From Streptomyces maremycinicus (GTDB taxonomy: Bacteria; Actinomycetota; Actinomycetes; Streptomycetales; Streptomycetaceae), in contig NZ_BBYG01000014.1 in the NCBI RefSeq assembly GCF_001184025.1, positions 62,001 through 126,000 on the forward strand: DNA of 64,000 bases, given 5' to 3'. Under the pieces are notes generated by a model that ran no database searches, was not told the DNA's origin, and saw only the letters and a list, made by a program, of their open reading frames with translations. Positions within the stretch are counted from its first letter, which is position 1. Each line of letters begins with the position of its first letter. Below are positions 40,757-49,229 of the stretch, in pieces. The position numbers were made by a program, and so were the translations under genes.

Positions 40757-41953
40757 CTACTCGGCGCTGGTCGGCGACGGTGACGCCGCTGTGGCCGGGG
40801 ATGTCGAGGCGGACGGCTCGTCGGGGTCGTTGAACCCGGACAGCCGCAGGGTCAGCAGGGCCGTCAGTCCCGCCAGGACACCGAAGGTGAGAGCGGCCGG
40901 GACGCCGTTGCCCAGCTCGGAGAACCGGTGCACGGGCCCCCACACGTCGGCGGTGTCGTCGAGCGCCATGTGCAGGACCTGGCTCACCAGCAGTCCCGAG
41001 ACCGTCGCGCAGACCCCGCCCACGGCCATCGCCGGGGCGGTGGTCCGGGTCAGCAGACCGGGGAGCAGCCGCAGCGACCACCACACCGCGGCCAGCATCA
41101 GCACGTCGACGGTCCGGTACAGCAGCCAGTCGCCGAACGCCCCGGCCGCCGGGCCCGTCCAGGCGCCGAGCAGCAGCCACTGGCGCAGCAGGTCGCCGGG
41201 CTCGGACAGCAGGCCCCCGCCGCCGAACGAGGTCTGGATGCGGGCCGCCACCGACTGGTGCGACAGGACCACCAGGGACACCGCGACCACCGCCGTCCCC
41301 GCACTCGCGGCCAGGCGGGCGGCGCGCGACGGCACGGTCCGCCGGGGCAGTGGCTCCGCACCCTTGTCGGTGAGACGTGCGACGAGCACGGTGAGCAGCG
41401 CGGTCAGCAGGCCCGCGAACACCGTGACCGGTCCGCTCGACGCGATCACCCCCGCCAGCTGCGGCAGGATCCGGTAGCTGCCGTGCCCCCGGGAGGCGAT
41501 CAGCCACGGCGCGGAGACCGTCACGGCCAGCTTCGCGGCCACCGGGGCCCAGGCCCACAGCGAGAGCAGCAGGGCCGGTGCGCGGCGCCGCGCCGGAGGG
41601 ATCCGGTGGATCAGCAGCAGCGCGCCGGCCAGGAAGAACACGAAGAGCGCCACGAACCTGATCTGCATGGCGGTGGCGTACAGATCGGCGTACCGGGTGC
41701 TCCCGGTGAGGGCCGCGCCCGCGCCCGCCGTCCCCGCGGTCCCGGCCCCCGTCCCGTCCGACAGCGAGCCCGTCGGCGGGTCGTACGACCAGGGGGCGAG
41801 CCAGCGCCGGAGTTCGACCACCGACTTGATGTCGAACACGCTGGTGGTGGCGCGCAGTTGGAGCGCCTGCTCGCTCGCCCCCGCCCACCACAGCAGCAGG
41901 GTGATCACCAGGCCGCCGGTCAGTGCCGGTATCGCCGCGCGCCGAAATGTCAT
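40757..41953 (-). CDS. Polytopic membrane protein of unknown function
   Basis: The 398-residue protein has about eight membrane helices (the first at residues 8-25, ALTGGLVITLLLWWAGA), with an early loop rich in Gly, Ala and Thr and a short Ser/Pro/Thr-rich tail. No catalytic motif or transporter signature is visible, and I do not recognise the family. It lies divergent from the ZIP transporter gene, and the 9-bp repeat array begins just beyond its stop. Confidence 0.7.
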   Translation of the reverse strand: MTFRRAAIPALTGGLVITLLLWWAGASEQALQLRATTSVFDIKSVVELRRWLAPWSYDPPTGSLSDGTGAGTAGTAGAGAALTGSTRYADLYATAMQIRFVALFVFFLAGALLLIHRIPPARRRAPALLLSLWAWAPVAAKLAVTVSAPWLIASRGHGSYRILPQLAGVIASSGPVTVFAGLLTALLTVLVARLTDKGAEPLPRRTVPSRAARLAASAGTAVVAVSLVVLSHQSVAARIQTSFGGGGLLSEPGDLLRQWLLLGAWTGPAAGAFGDWLLYRTVDVLMLAAVWWSLRLLPGLLTRTTAPAMAVGGVCATVSGLLVSQVLHMALDDTADVWGPVHRFSELGNGVPAALTFGVLAGLTALLTLRLSGFNDPDEPSASTSPATAASPSPTSAE

Positions 41954-42067
41954 GGTGCCTTCCCCCGTGCCGATCCTCGATCGGTGCGTGTTCCGATCAG
42001 TCGAAGATTAGGGGGTGGTGATCGCCGGTGACCGTTGATCCAACCCGGAGCGGGTAGCGGGTCCGGC

Positions 42068-42823
42068 ATGGCTGAAGTGGTACAGGCTGGGTTGTGGGGA
42101 TTGGTGGCGGGATCGGCGCTGCTGCTCGGTGCCGCGCTGGGTTACGGGCTGCGGATCCCGCAGAAGGCGATCGCGACGGTGATGGCCTTCGGTGCCGGGG
42201 TGCTGATCTCGGCGGTCTCCTTCGAGTTGGTCGGCGAGTCGTACGACCAGGCCGGGCTCGCTCCGGCGGCCGTCGGCACCCTCATCGGCGCCGTCGCCTA
42301 CACCGGGGGCAACGTGTGGCTGGCCCGGCGGGGTGCCCGGCACCGCAAGCGCTCCGGTCACGCGCAGGGGCAGCCCTCGGAGGCCGAGCAGGGCGGGTCC
42401 GGGACGGCGCTCGCGCTCGGCGCCCTGCTCGACGGGGTGCCGGAGTCGGCGGTGATCGGGGTGAGCCTGCTCGACGGCGGCGCGGTGAGTCTGGTCACGG
42501 TGGCCGCGGTGTTCATCAGCAACGTTCCCGAGGGGCTGTCCAGCTCGGCGGGGATGAAGAGGGCCGGCCGTACCAGGGGATACGTGTTCGGCGTCTGGTC
42601 GGCGATCGCCGCGGCCGGCACGGTGTCGGCCGTCCTCGGTTACACGGTGGTCGGCTCCTTCTCCCCCGCCGTGATCGCGGCGGTCACCGCGGTGGCGGCC
42701 GGGGCGATCCTCGCCATGGTCGCCGACACCATGATCCCCGAGGCCTTCGAGGACGCCCACCTGGCCATCGGGCTGATCACCGTCTGTGGCTTCCTCGTCT
42801 CCTTCGCCCTGTCGCACGCTTGA
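42068..42823 (+). CDS. ZIP family divalent metal transporter
   Basis: The 251-residue protein has about eight membrane helices with the ZIP signature in helices 4 and 5: ALGALLDGVPESAVIGVSLL and AVFISNVPEGLSSSAGMKRA, in which the paired D/E/N residues form the metal site. A short hydrophilic loop between helices 3 and 4 (RRGARHRKRSGHAQGQPSEA) carries only two His, fewer than usual. ZIP proteins move zinc, iron or manganese toward the cytosol. The ATG at 42068 is the best start. Confidence 0.92.
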   Translation: MAEVVQAGLWGLVAGSALLLGAALGYGLRIPQKAIATVMAFGAGVLISAVSFELVGESYDQAGLAPAAVGTLIGAVAYTGGNVWLARRGARHRKRSGHAQGQPSEAEQGGSGTALALGALLDGVPESAVIGVSLLDGGAVSLVTVAAVFISNVPEGLSSSAGMKRAGRTRGYVFGVWSAIAAAGTVSAVLGYTVVGSFSPAVIAAVTAVAAGAILAMVADTMIPEAFEDAHLAIGLITVCGFLVSFALSHA

Positions 42824-42960
42824 CCGCCGGGTGAGGCGCGCGGGGGCGGGCGCTCCGCGGGCAGGTGGTGACATGGTGGGGAAAGCGGCCGGTCGTTGCG
42901 CAGGTTCGGCGGATAAGGGATGGTTGCCGGACGGCAATCTTCCCGATCGACAGAGAGGTG

Positions 42961-44682
42961 GTGGGGTACGCGCGATGCGTTCCCCCGCTTGTGACTTCTT
43001 CTCCAGCTCCCTCCGGCAGTGCACGCGCGGGCGTCGGCACGGCGTGGAGTGACGCTCCCTACCCGGTGCTCGTCGTAGGCCGCGGCGGGGTCGTCGTCGG
43101 GACGAACGACGCCGCGCGCAGCCTGCTCCTGGAACCGGCCCAGGAGAACACCGCGCCGAACACCGCGGAGATCCTCACGGCGGGCGGCCGCATGCCGCGC
43201 TGGCTCGCGGAGGCGCACGGCCGCCTCGAGTCGACCGGGACACCTCCGGGTGCCGTGACGGGCGAGGTGGCGGGCCGTACGTTCCAGGCCCATCCCTCGC
43301 CCACCGAGGACGGGGACGTGGTGTGGTGGCTGGTGGAGGACACCGATCTCCGCCTGGCCGAGCAGGCCCTGCACAGCGAACGGGAACGAGCCGCGCTGCT
43401 GGCGGACATCTCCGGTGCGCTGCTGTCGTCGCTGAACGTGGACCGCTGTACGGAGGTGACGGCACGCATGGCCGCTGATCATCTCGCCGACGCGGCGGTC
43501 ATCGTCGCGCCGTCTCAGGGGCGCCGCCATTCGCTGACCCACGCCCAGGTGGGCGGTGAGGTCACCCAGGTCATGGTGCCGATCGACGCGGGTTCGGTGC
43601 CCGGACTGGCGGAGGCGCTGCGCGGCTTCCCGCCGGTTCCCACCCGGTGGATCGACCCGGCCGACCTCCCGGACTGGGTGGTACCCCCGGGTTTCGACCG
43701 TCCGATCGGGTCGGTGATCGTGACGCCGCTGCCCGGGCACGGGATGCCGGCCGGGGTGCTGATCCTGCTGCGCTCCAGCACGCACCGCGCGTTCACGGAC
43801 GGCGAGGAGGTGTTCGCCCGGCTGTTCGCCGCGCGGGCCGGGGCCGCGCTGTCGGCGGCGCGCCTCTACGCCGAGCAGGCGTCGATCACGGCCACGCTGC
43901 TGCGTGAGCTGCTGCCGCCGCGGCTGGAGCGGGTGCACGGTGTCGAGTACGCCGGGGCCTACCGGGCGTCGCAGGACCACGAGCGGGTCGGCGGCGACTT
44001 CTACGACGTCCACCCGGGCGCGGACCCCACCGAGGAGACGTTCGTCGTCCTCGGAGACGTGGCGGGCAAGGGGCTGGAGGCCGCCGTCCTGACCGGGAAG
44101 ATCCGCAGCGTGCTGCACGCTCTGCTGCCCCTGTCGGGTGACCATCAGCAGGTGCTCGGCCTCCTCAACGGCGCACTGCTCAACTCCCACCACACCCGGT
44201 TCGCGACCCTGGTGCTGGCCTCGGTGCGGCGCCGGGCCGATCAGGTCCGGCTGCGGCTGACCAGCGCCGGGCACCTGCCTCCGCTGATCGTCCGCGCCGA
44301 CGGCCGGGTGGAGGAGGCCGCCACCAGCGGCACGCTCGTGGGGGCACTGCCCGACGTCCACATGCGCAGCGTCGAGGTCGTGCTGGCGCCCGGGGAGACC
44401 TGCCTGCTGTACACGGACGGGATCACCGAGGCCCGCGGCGGCCCCCTGGGCGATCAGCTCTACGGTGAGGCGCGGCTGCGGGAGGCGCTGCGCGAGTGTG
44501 CGCGGATGCCGGCCGAGGCGGTGGTCGAGCGCGTGCAGATGCTGGCCGCGCAGTGGCTGGACAGTGACCGCCACGACGACATGGCCACGCTCGCGATCAC
44601 CAACCCCGTCGGCGGTCACGGCTCGCCGCACGTCGTCGTGGACGGGCCCGCGGACCGAGGCCCGCACGGGAAGGAGCTGTGA
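42961..44682 (+). CDS. PAS-GAF-SpoIIE (PP2C) phosphatase of B12/STAS operon
   Basis: The protein of about 573 residues has a PAS-like start (YPVLVVGRGGVVVGTNDAAR), a GAF region (about 130-310) and a complete SpoIIE phosphatase (about 315-560) with RVGGDFYDV, LGDVAGKGLEAAVL, TSAGHLPPLI, CLLYTDGITEARGG and RHDDMATLAI. Such enzymes dephosphorylate STAS antagonists. The next gene overlaps its stop, and a STAS gene is third in the operon, so the probable substrate is encoded two genes downstream. The start is uncertain: GTG 42961 has AGAGAGG close before it, GTG 42991 is the alternative. Confidence 0.9.
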   Translation: MGYARCVPPLVTSSPAPSGSARAGVGTAWSDAPYPVLVVGRGGVVVGTNDAARSLLLEPAQENTAPNTAEILTAGGRMPRWLAEAHGRLESTGTPPGAVTGEVAGRTFQAHPSPTEDGDVVWWLVEDTDLRLAEQALHSERERAALLADISGALLSSLNVDRCTEVTARMAADHLADAAVIVAPSQGRRHSLTHAQVGGEVTQVMVPIDAGSVPGLAEALRGFPPVPTRWIDPADLPDWVVPPGFDRPIGSVIVTPLPGHGMPAGVLILLRSSTHRAFTDGEEVFARLFAARAGAALSAARLYAEQASITATLLRELLPPRLERVHGVEYAGAYRASQDHERVGGDFYDVHPGADPTEETFVVLGDVAGKGLEAAVLTGKIRSVLHALLPLSGDHQQVLGLLNGALLNSHHTRFATLVLASVRRRADQVRLRLTSAGHLPPLIVRADGRVEEAATSGTLVGALPDVHMRSVEVVLAPGETCLLYTDGITEARGGPLGDQLYGEARLREALRECARMPAEAVVERVQMLAAQWLDSDRHDDMATLAITNPVGGHGSPHVVVDGPADRGPHGKEL

Positions 44683-45770
44683 TGGCGGCCGGTGCGGTCG
44701 ACACCACGCTGCGAGGACTGTCGGATCGCCTGTGGACGGCGGTGATCGGCCGGGACGAGCCGGCCGCGCTGCGGCTGGTGGCCGAGGCGGCCGACGCGGG
44801 AGCCGACGGTGAGGCGCTGCTGCTGGACGTGGTCGCCGGCGTGCAGCACCGCGTCGGCACCGAGTGGGCCGCCAACCGCATCACCGTGGCCGAGGAGCAC
44901 GCCGCCAGCGCGATCACCGACCGGGTCATCGCAGCCCTGGCCCAGCACCGCTCCGGGCCGCCGCCAGGCTCCCCGGGGCGGGGCCGGGTCACGGTGGCCT
45001 GCGTGGACGGCGAATGGCATGCCCTTCCGGCCCGGTTCCTGGCCGAACTCCTCACCCTGCGCGGCTGGCAGGTGGACTTCCTCGGCGCCCGCACACCCAC
45101 GCCGCGACTGATCGCGCACCTGCACGGGACTAACCCCGCCGCCGTGCTGCTGTCGGTCTCGATCCCCACACACCTGCCGACGGCGCACCAGGCGGTCACC
45201 GCGGTGCAGTCCCTCGGCATCCCCGTGATGGTCGGCGGCGCCGCCTTCGGCGCGGACGGCCGGTACGCCCGCCTCATCCAGGCCGACGCCTGGGCGCCCG
45301 ACGCCCGCGCCGCAGCGGACCTCCTGGCCGGGGGTCTGACCGGGCACCGGACCCGGCAGCGGCAGCAGATCGACGACCTGCCCCATCTCGCCGACCAGGA
45401 ATACACCTTCATCCGGCGGAGCCGTGCCGTCCTCGTCCGGCAGTCGCTGGCCGCCCTGGAGGACCGCTGGCCTGCCATGCGGTCCTACTCCACGGCGCAG
45501 CGGGAGCGGACCGCCGAGGACCTCGCCCACATCGTGGACTTCCTCGCCACCGCCCTCTACGTCGACGACGCGGCCCTGTTCACGACGTTCACCACGTGGA
45601 CCGCGGACATCTTGACGGCCCGCCGGGTGCCCGCCGCCAGTCTGCGGCTCGGGCTGGACATCCTGGCCGATCAGCTGCACGACTACCCGCGCGCCCTGGG
45701 CTTCCTCGGGGCCGCGCGCGACACCCTGCCCGCGATGCCCACCGGCCCCGGCTCGGAAGTCGACGCATGA
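44682..45770 (+). CDS. B12-binding photoreceptor-like protein, Wx9EH type
   Basis: The protein has 362 residues. Residues 1-90 form a four-helix B12-binding_2 domain with the CarH-type mark W62-x9-E72-H73. Residues 100-220 form a Rossmann-type cobalamin domain with E111-x-H113, the likely lower axial ligand. The last 140 residues are helical (LVRQSLAALEDRWPAMRSYS, LADQLHDYPRALGFLGAARD) and recall the globin-like N domains of RsbR/RsbRD stressosome proteins. CarH and LitR use this binding pocket to sense light through adenosylcobalamin, but carry a MerR DNA-binding domain that is absent here. AAGGAG precedes ATG 44682, which overlaps the phosphatase stop. Confidence 0.85.
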   Translation: MAAGAVDTTLRGLSDRLWTAVIGRDEPAALRLVAEAADAGADGEALLLDVVAGVQHRVGTEWAANRITVAEEHAASAITDRVIAALAQHRSGPPPGSPGRGRVTVACVDGEWHALPARFLAELLTLRGWQVDFLGARTPTPRLIAHLHGTNPAAVLLSVSIPTHLPTAHQAVTAVQSLGIPVMVGGAAFGADGRYARLIQADAWAPDARAAADLLAGGLTGHRTRQRQQIDDLPHLADQEYTFIRRSRAVLVRQSLAALEDRWPAMRSYSTAQRERTAEDLAHIVDFLATALYVDDAALFTTFTTWTADILTARRVPAASLRLGLDILADQLHDYPRALGFLGAARDTLPAMPTGPGSEVDA

Positions 45771-46186
45771 CCCCCTGTCCGCCGCCCGAGTTCTCCCTGG
45801 CCGTCCAGGCCACCGACGCGCGCACGCTGCGTCTGGCGGTCCACGGCTGTCTCGACTACGACACCAGCGACGAGTTCACGCCCGCGGTGGCCGAGTTGCT
45901 GGACGCGCACGCCGACCGGCACGGGCCGGCCCTGCGGCATCTGCATCTGGACTGGGCGGAGCTGACCGCCGTCGACTCCAGCGGGCTCTCCGCCCTGCTC
46001 GGCCTGCGCCGCCGCACCCACCCGGCCGGCATCACCCTGCATCTGGACCACCAGCCCGCCCACTTCACCCGCCTGCTCGAAGTCACGGGCGTCGCCGCCC
46101 ACTTGACCCAGCACGCGCAGCCCCCGGATTCCCCTGCCGCGGCGCGGGCGTCCGGCCGGAGTGCCACGGCCGCTCCTTCGCCGTGA
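45767..46186 (+). CDS. STAS domain anti-sigma antagonist
   Basis: The 139-residue protein has the STAS fold, with LRLAVHGCLDYDTSDEFTPA at the start, HLHLDWAELTAVDSSGLSAL with the phospho-acceptor serine region (DSSG), and a closing helix near HFTRLLEVTGVAAHL. The tail after residue 118 is Ala/Pro/Ser-rich and disordered. STAS antagonists bind anti-sigma kinases when dephosphorylated. The ATG at 45767 overlaps the preceding stop (ATGA), so all three genes are translationally coupled. The kinase is not in this operon. Confidence 0.9.
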   Translation: MTPCPPPEFSLAVQATDARTLRLAVHGCLDYDTSDEFTPAVAELLDAHADRHGPALRHLHLDWAELTAVDSSGLSALLGLRRRTHPAGITLHLDHQPAHFTRLLEVTGVAAHLTQHAQPPDSPAAARASGRSATAAPSP

Positions 46187-46198
46187 ACCGGACGGCGA

Positions 46199-46231
46199 GC
46201 GGCCCGCCCCCGGCAGGGGTACGGGCCGCTT
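46199..46231 (+). terminator. Terminator hairpin after STAS gene
   Basis: Arms GCGGCCCG (46199-46206) and CGGGCCGC (46222-46229) enclose an inner CCCC/GGGG pair and are followed by TT. It marks the end of the phosphatase-B12-STAS operon. Confidence 0.7.
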
Positions 46232-46256
46232 CGGTCGGTGCTCGGATCCGGGTCGG

Positions 46257-46604
46257 TCAGTGGCCGGATCCGTGTCGGCCGCCCAGCTGGTCGCGGTGGC
46301 GCGGGTCGCCCAGGTAGGTGTCCGCGTCGAAGACGGGTGCCGACTTGGCCTGCGCCTTCGTCCGGGACAGCTGCACGATCCGGGCGTCGTGGTCGATGCC
46401 CAGGACGGCGTTCGCCGGGATCACCACGTCCTTGCCGAGAACCCACAGGCCGGTGTGCACCACCAGGAAGCGCGGACCGAGGTCCCTGGAGTACTTGCTG
46501 ACCTTGCCGACGTGACCGTCCGTGGCGTCGACCTGGTATCCGGTGAGGTCGTCGTCCGGGGTGTGGCCGGCGGTCGGCACCTGGTGTGCGCGGTATTGGC
46601 TCAC
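46257..46604 (-). CDS. PRC-barrel domain protein
   Basis: The 115-residue protein has a PRC-barrel (about residues 18-75): LTGYQVDATDGHVGKVSKYS, RFLVVHTGLWVLGKDVVIPA and NAVLGIDHDARIVQLSRTKA. PRC-barrels occur in RNA-processing and photosynthetic proteins; stand-alone forms like this one in actinobacteria have no known partner. The tail is short and basic/Gly-rich. It converges on the STAS operon, with the terminator hairpin between them. Confidence 0.88.
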   Translation of the reverse strand: MSQYRAHQVPTAGHTPDDDLTGYQVDATDGHVGKVSKYSRDLGPRFLVVHTGLWVLGKDVVIPANAVLGIDHDARIVQLSRTKAQAKSAPVFDADTYLGDPRHRDQLGGRHGSGH

Positions 46605-46691
46605 GATGTCCTCCCTGTCGTCCTGCTCCTGCGTGTGCCCGCTCAGGCGCGGGACAGGCGTGCGGGATACATCACGGCCTACGGTGCGGGG

Positions 46692-47759
46692 CTACGCCGT
46701 CCACACCCGTTCCGCGTAGTCGAGGAAGTTGCGCCCCATGATCTTCTCGATGCGGCCGGCGGAGTAGCCGCGCTGCTCCAGCAGCCGTATCAGCTCGCGG
46801 AACTGGTCCACGCCCCGCAGGTCGACCACGAACGGGTAGGTGTCCGCCCGTTCGCCGGCCGCGGAGACCCCGGCCTCCCGGCGCTGCGCCACATGCTCGG
46901 CCAGCCGCGCCCGGTAGGCGTCGAGGTCGTCGATCGCGGTGACGGGACCGTCGGTGCCGATACCGACGTGGTCCTCTCCGCAGACGTCCACGGCGTGCGC
47001 GATGTGCTCGACGACATCGGCGGCGCGCGCGTGCCCGGTGGGGCTGAGGAACGGCATGAAGTAGATGCCGACGAAGCCGCCGCGGGAGGCCACCAGACGC
47101 AGTTCCTCGTCGGTCTTGTTGCGGGGCAGGTCGGTCAGGGCGCGGCATCCGGTGTGGTTGACGGACACCGGGACGCGGGAGTGGGCGGCCGCGTCCAGAC
47201 AGGTCCGCTCGCCGCTGTGCGACAGGTCGACCATGAGGTGGTGGTCGTTGAGCGCGTCGACCACCTCGCGTCCGAAGGCGGTCAGCCCCGTGGCGGCCGG
47301 TGCCGTCGAGCCGCCGCCGAGATGGTTGGCCTGGTTGTAGGTCAACTGGACCACGCGTACGCCGCGTTCGGCGAAGGTGGCGACCCGGCCGGCGTCGTCC
47401 CCGATGGCCACCGCGTTCTGGAACCCGTAGATGACGCCGACCCGGCCGTCGCGGGCGGCCGTGCGGATGTGCGCGGCGGTGGTGACCTTCAGCAGGTCGT
47501 CCGGGTGGCGGTCGATGATGCCGTCCCAGACGTCGATCTCGTGCAGGGTGTGTTCGTACGGCGGCAGGTCGCCCATCACATAGCCCAGGGTGATGTTGAC
47601 GGCGGTCAGGCCGGAGGCCTTGGCTTCGGCCAGGGTCCGGGCGTCGACGGTGTACTGCTCGCTGGTCGGGTTGAGGTCCGCGGCGGCCCGCATCGACCGG
47701 GGGGCGTTGGGGTTGTCGAGCTGTCCCAGCGCGTTGACGATCAGGGGCGTGGTGGTCAA
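46692..47759 (-). CDS. Membrane dipeptidase (peptidase M19)
   Basis: The 355-residue protein is an amidohydrolase-fold renal dipeptidase: GVIYGFQNAVAIGDDAGRVA, VVQLTYNQANHLGGGSTAPA, VDLSHSGERTCLDAAAHSRV, PVSVNHTGCRALTDLPRNKT and HVGIGTDGPV. The His and Asp residues of these motifs bind two metals. The family hydrolyses dipeptides, often with a D-residue, and some beta-lactams. The TTG at 47759 overlaps the stop of the upstream amidohydrolase (TTGA), with GGGAG before it. The usual N-terminal HxD metal pair is not obvious at the start, which may mark a divergent subgroup. Confidence 0.85.
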   Translation of the reverse strand: MTTTPLIVNALGQLDNPNAPRSMRAAADLNPTSEQYTVDARTLAEAKASGLTAVNITLGYVMGDLPPYEHTLHEIDVWDGIIDRHPDDLLKVTTAAHIRTAARDGRVGVIYGFQNAVAIGDDAGRVATFAERGVRVVQLTYNQANHLGGGSTAPAATGLTAFGREVVDALNDHHLMVDLSHSGERTCLDAAAHSRVPVSVNHTGCRALTDLPRNKTDEELRLVASRGGFVGIYFMPFLSPTGHARAADVVEHIAHAVDVCGEDHVGIGTDGPVTAIDDLDAYRARLAEHVAQRREAGVSAAGERADTYPFVVDLRGVDQFRELIRLLEQRGYSAGRIEKIMGRNFLDYAERVWTA

Positions 47760-49090
47760 CGGGTCTCCCGGGACGAGGTGGTGGCGTAGGCGGCGCGCGG
47801 GAAGCGGCGGCCCCGCTTGACGGTGAGGGTGATGGTGCGCAGGTGGTCGATGTCGGCCAGCGGGTCCTGCGCGAAGACCGCGAAGTCGGCGAGCTTGCCC
47901 GGCTCGACGCTGCCCGTCCGGTGTGCGGTGCCGGCGCTGCGGGCACCGACCAGGGTCGCGGCGCGCAGCACCTCCGGGGCCGGGATGCCGCACCGCTTCA
48001 CGAGGAAGGCGAGTTCCTCGTACAGGGCGGGGAACGGCTCGCCGGGAGCGGTCTCGTAGTCGGTACCGGTGGCCAGGGCCACGCCGGCCCGGTGTGCCTG
48101 CGCCGTGAGGGCGACGGCCAACTCGGTCTGCCGCAGGGCGCGTTCGGTGCTCTCCGGGTCGTCGCCCGACAGCTCCTCGCTCGCCCACATGCCGGCGGTC
48201 GCGTCCAGGACTACGTCCTGTTCCCGCATCCGGGCGAAGAGCGCGTCGAGCCGCGCGTCCCGGCCGGTGACGAGGCTTTCGTGATCGACGGCCGGCTTGT
48301 CCTTGTAGCTGGTCAGCGGCTCCTTGGCGGCCTCGTGGGCCAGCAGGGTCACATGCGAGACGGTGTCCACGCCGGCCGCGACGACCTCGCCGGGTGTGGC
48401 GGGGAAGACGGCGGCGTGCGCCCACACCGGGATGCCCTGGCGGTGCGCCTCGGCGGTGATGGCGGCGACGAGGTCCGCCTCCAGGTCGGCGTAGACCTTG
48501 ATGGCCGACGCGTAGGTTCCCCGCGCCAGGGCCACCGCGAGCTTGAGGTCGGTGGCGTCGGTGACCGCCTGCATCCAGGGCACGTGTCCGGGCACGGCGC
48601 CCTGGGTCACCTGGTGGGTGCGGGGGTCGTCGAAGAAGCCCGGGCCCGCCATGAGCGCCGCGTAGTGGATGTCGGGGGCGGCGATCTCGCCCACCAGAGC
48701 GGCCCGCGCGAGGTCGCCGACCTGACGCAGGTCGTCCGCCATGTCCCGGACGGCCGTCACCCCGCTGTGGACGAGCCGGCGCAGGACCGCCTCGGCGGCC
48801 GGACGGTCGGGCGGCGTGGCGAGGTGCTGGTGGGCGTCGACGAGGCCGGGTGTGACGAAGTGACCGGTGAGGTCGATGACTTCGGCGCCCTCGGCGAGGG
48901 CGGCCGCCACGTCCGTCTCGTCGGCGACGGACCGGATCACGGAGCCGTCGGCGACGAGCGACACGTCGGGACGGGGCGCGCTGCCCGTCCCGTCGAAGAG
49001 CGTGAAGCCGCGATAGACCGCCAACTCGCCGGACTCGGGCGGCGCGAAGGGCTTCGCCGCCCCGGAACTCTCGTTCGTCAAGGTCACCAC
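47756..49090 (-). CDS. Amidohydrolase family enzyme
   Basis: The 444-residue protein is an imidazolonepropionase-type amidohydrolase: the metal pair HQH in LVDAHQHLATPP, a lysine-bearing strand in ASAIKVYADLE, HAAVFPAT, DTVSHVTLLAHE and the late Asp in GTDYETAPGEPF. Members cleave cyclic or peptide C-N bonds, including X-Pro dipeptides. It is translated before the dipeptidase from the same message, and an IclR-type palindrome lies just upstream of its start. Together the pair may degrade a cyclic or modified dipeptide. Confidence 0.88.
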   Translation of the reverse strand: MVTLTNESSGAAKPFAPPESGELAVYRGFTLFDGTGSAPRPDVSLVADGSVIRSVADETDVAAALAEGAEVIDLTGHFVTPGLVDAHQHLATPPDRPAAEAVLRRLVHSGVTAVRDMADDLRQVGDLARAALVGEIAAPDIHYAALMAGPGFFDDPRTHQVTQGAVPGHVPWMQAVTDATDLKLAVALARGTYASAIKVYADLEADLVAAITAEAHRQGIPVWAHAAVFPATPGEVVAAGVDTVSHVTLLAHEAAKEPLTSYKDKPAVDHESLVTGRDARLDALFARMREQDVVLDATAGMWASEELSGDDPESTERALRQTELAVALTAQAHRAGVALATGTDYETAPGEPFPALYEELAFLVKRCGIPAPEVLRAATLVGARSAGTAHRTGSVEPGKLADFAVFAQDPLADIDHLRTITLTVKRGRRFPRAAYATTSSRETR

Positions 49091-49098
49091 TCTCGATC

Positions 49099-49117
49099 TG
49101 TTACGCTCTACGTAACA
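49099..49117. promoter_or_regulatory. Palindrome TGTTACG-CTCTA-CGTAACA, IclR-type operator
   Basis: Perfect 7-bp arms with a 5-bp spacer lie 8 bp upstream of the amidohydrolase start and in the divergent gap with the IclR gene. Its place would block transcription or translation start of the amidohydrolase operon. Confidence 0.75.
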
Positions 49118-49229
49118 AGTCTCTCGCCAGTCGAAACAACCGGTACCCTACCCTCGAATCCCGGCGCCGGACACGCCCGCCGGGACGTCGGTCGGGTCAT
49201 CCCGGTCATCCGGGAAGGGAAGGGTTTCG

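Noticed and set aside
37986..41891. A single open minus-strand frame of 1301 codons spanning GH15, the 9-bp array and part of the next gene
   Set aside because: The frame stays open only because 9-bp units cannot create stops and the DNA is very GC-rich. The GH15 start at 39899 has a ribosome site, and the upstream part overlaps the membrane protein gene at 40757-41953 in another frame.
42964..42969. GGGTAC upstream of the SpoIIE/B12/STAS operon as a SigB-type -10 box
   Set aside because: No matching -35 element lies 14-16 bp upstream, and the box overlaps the likely first codons.
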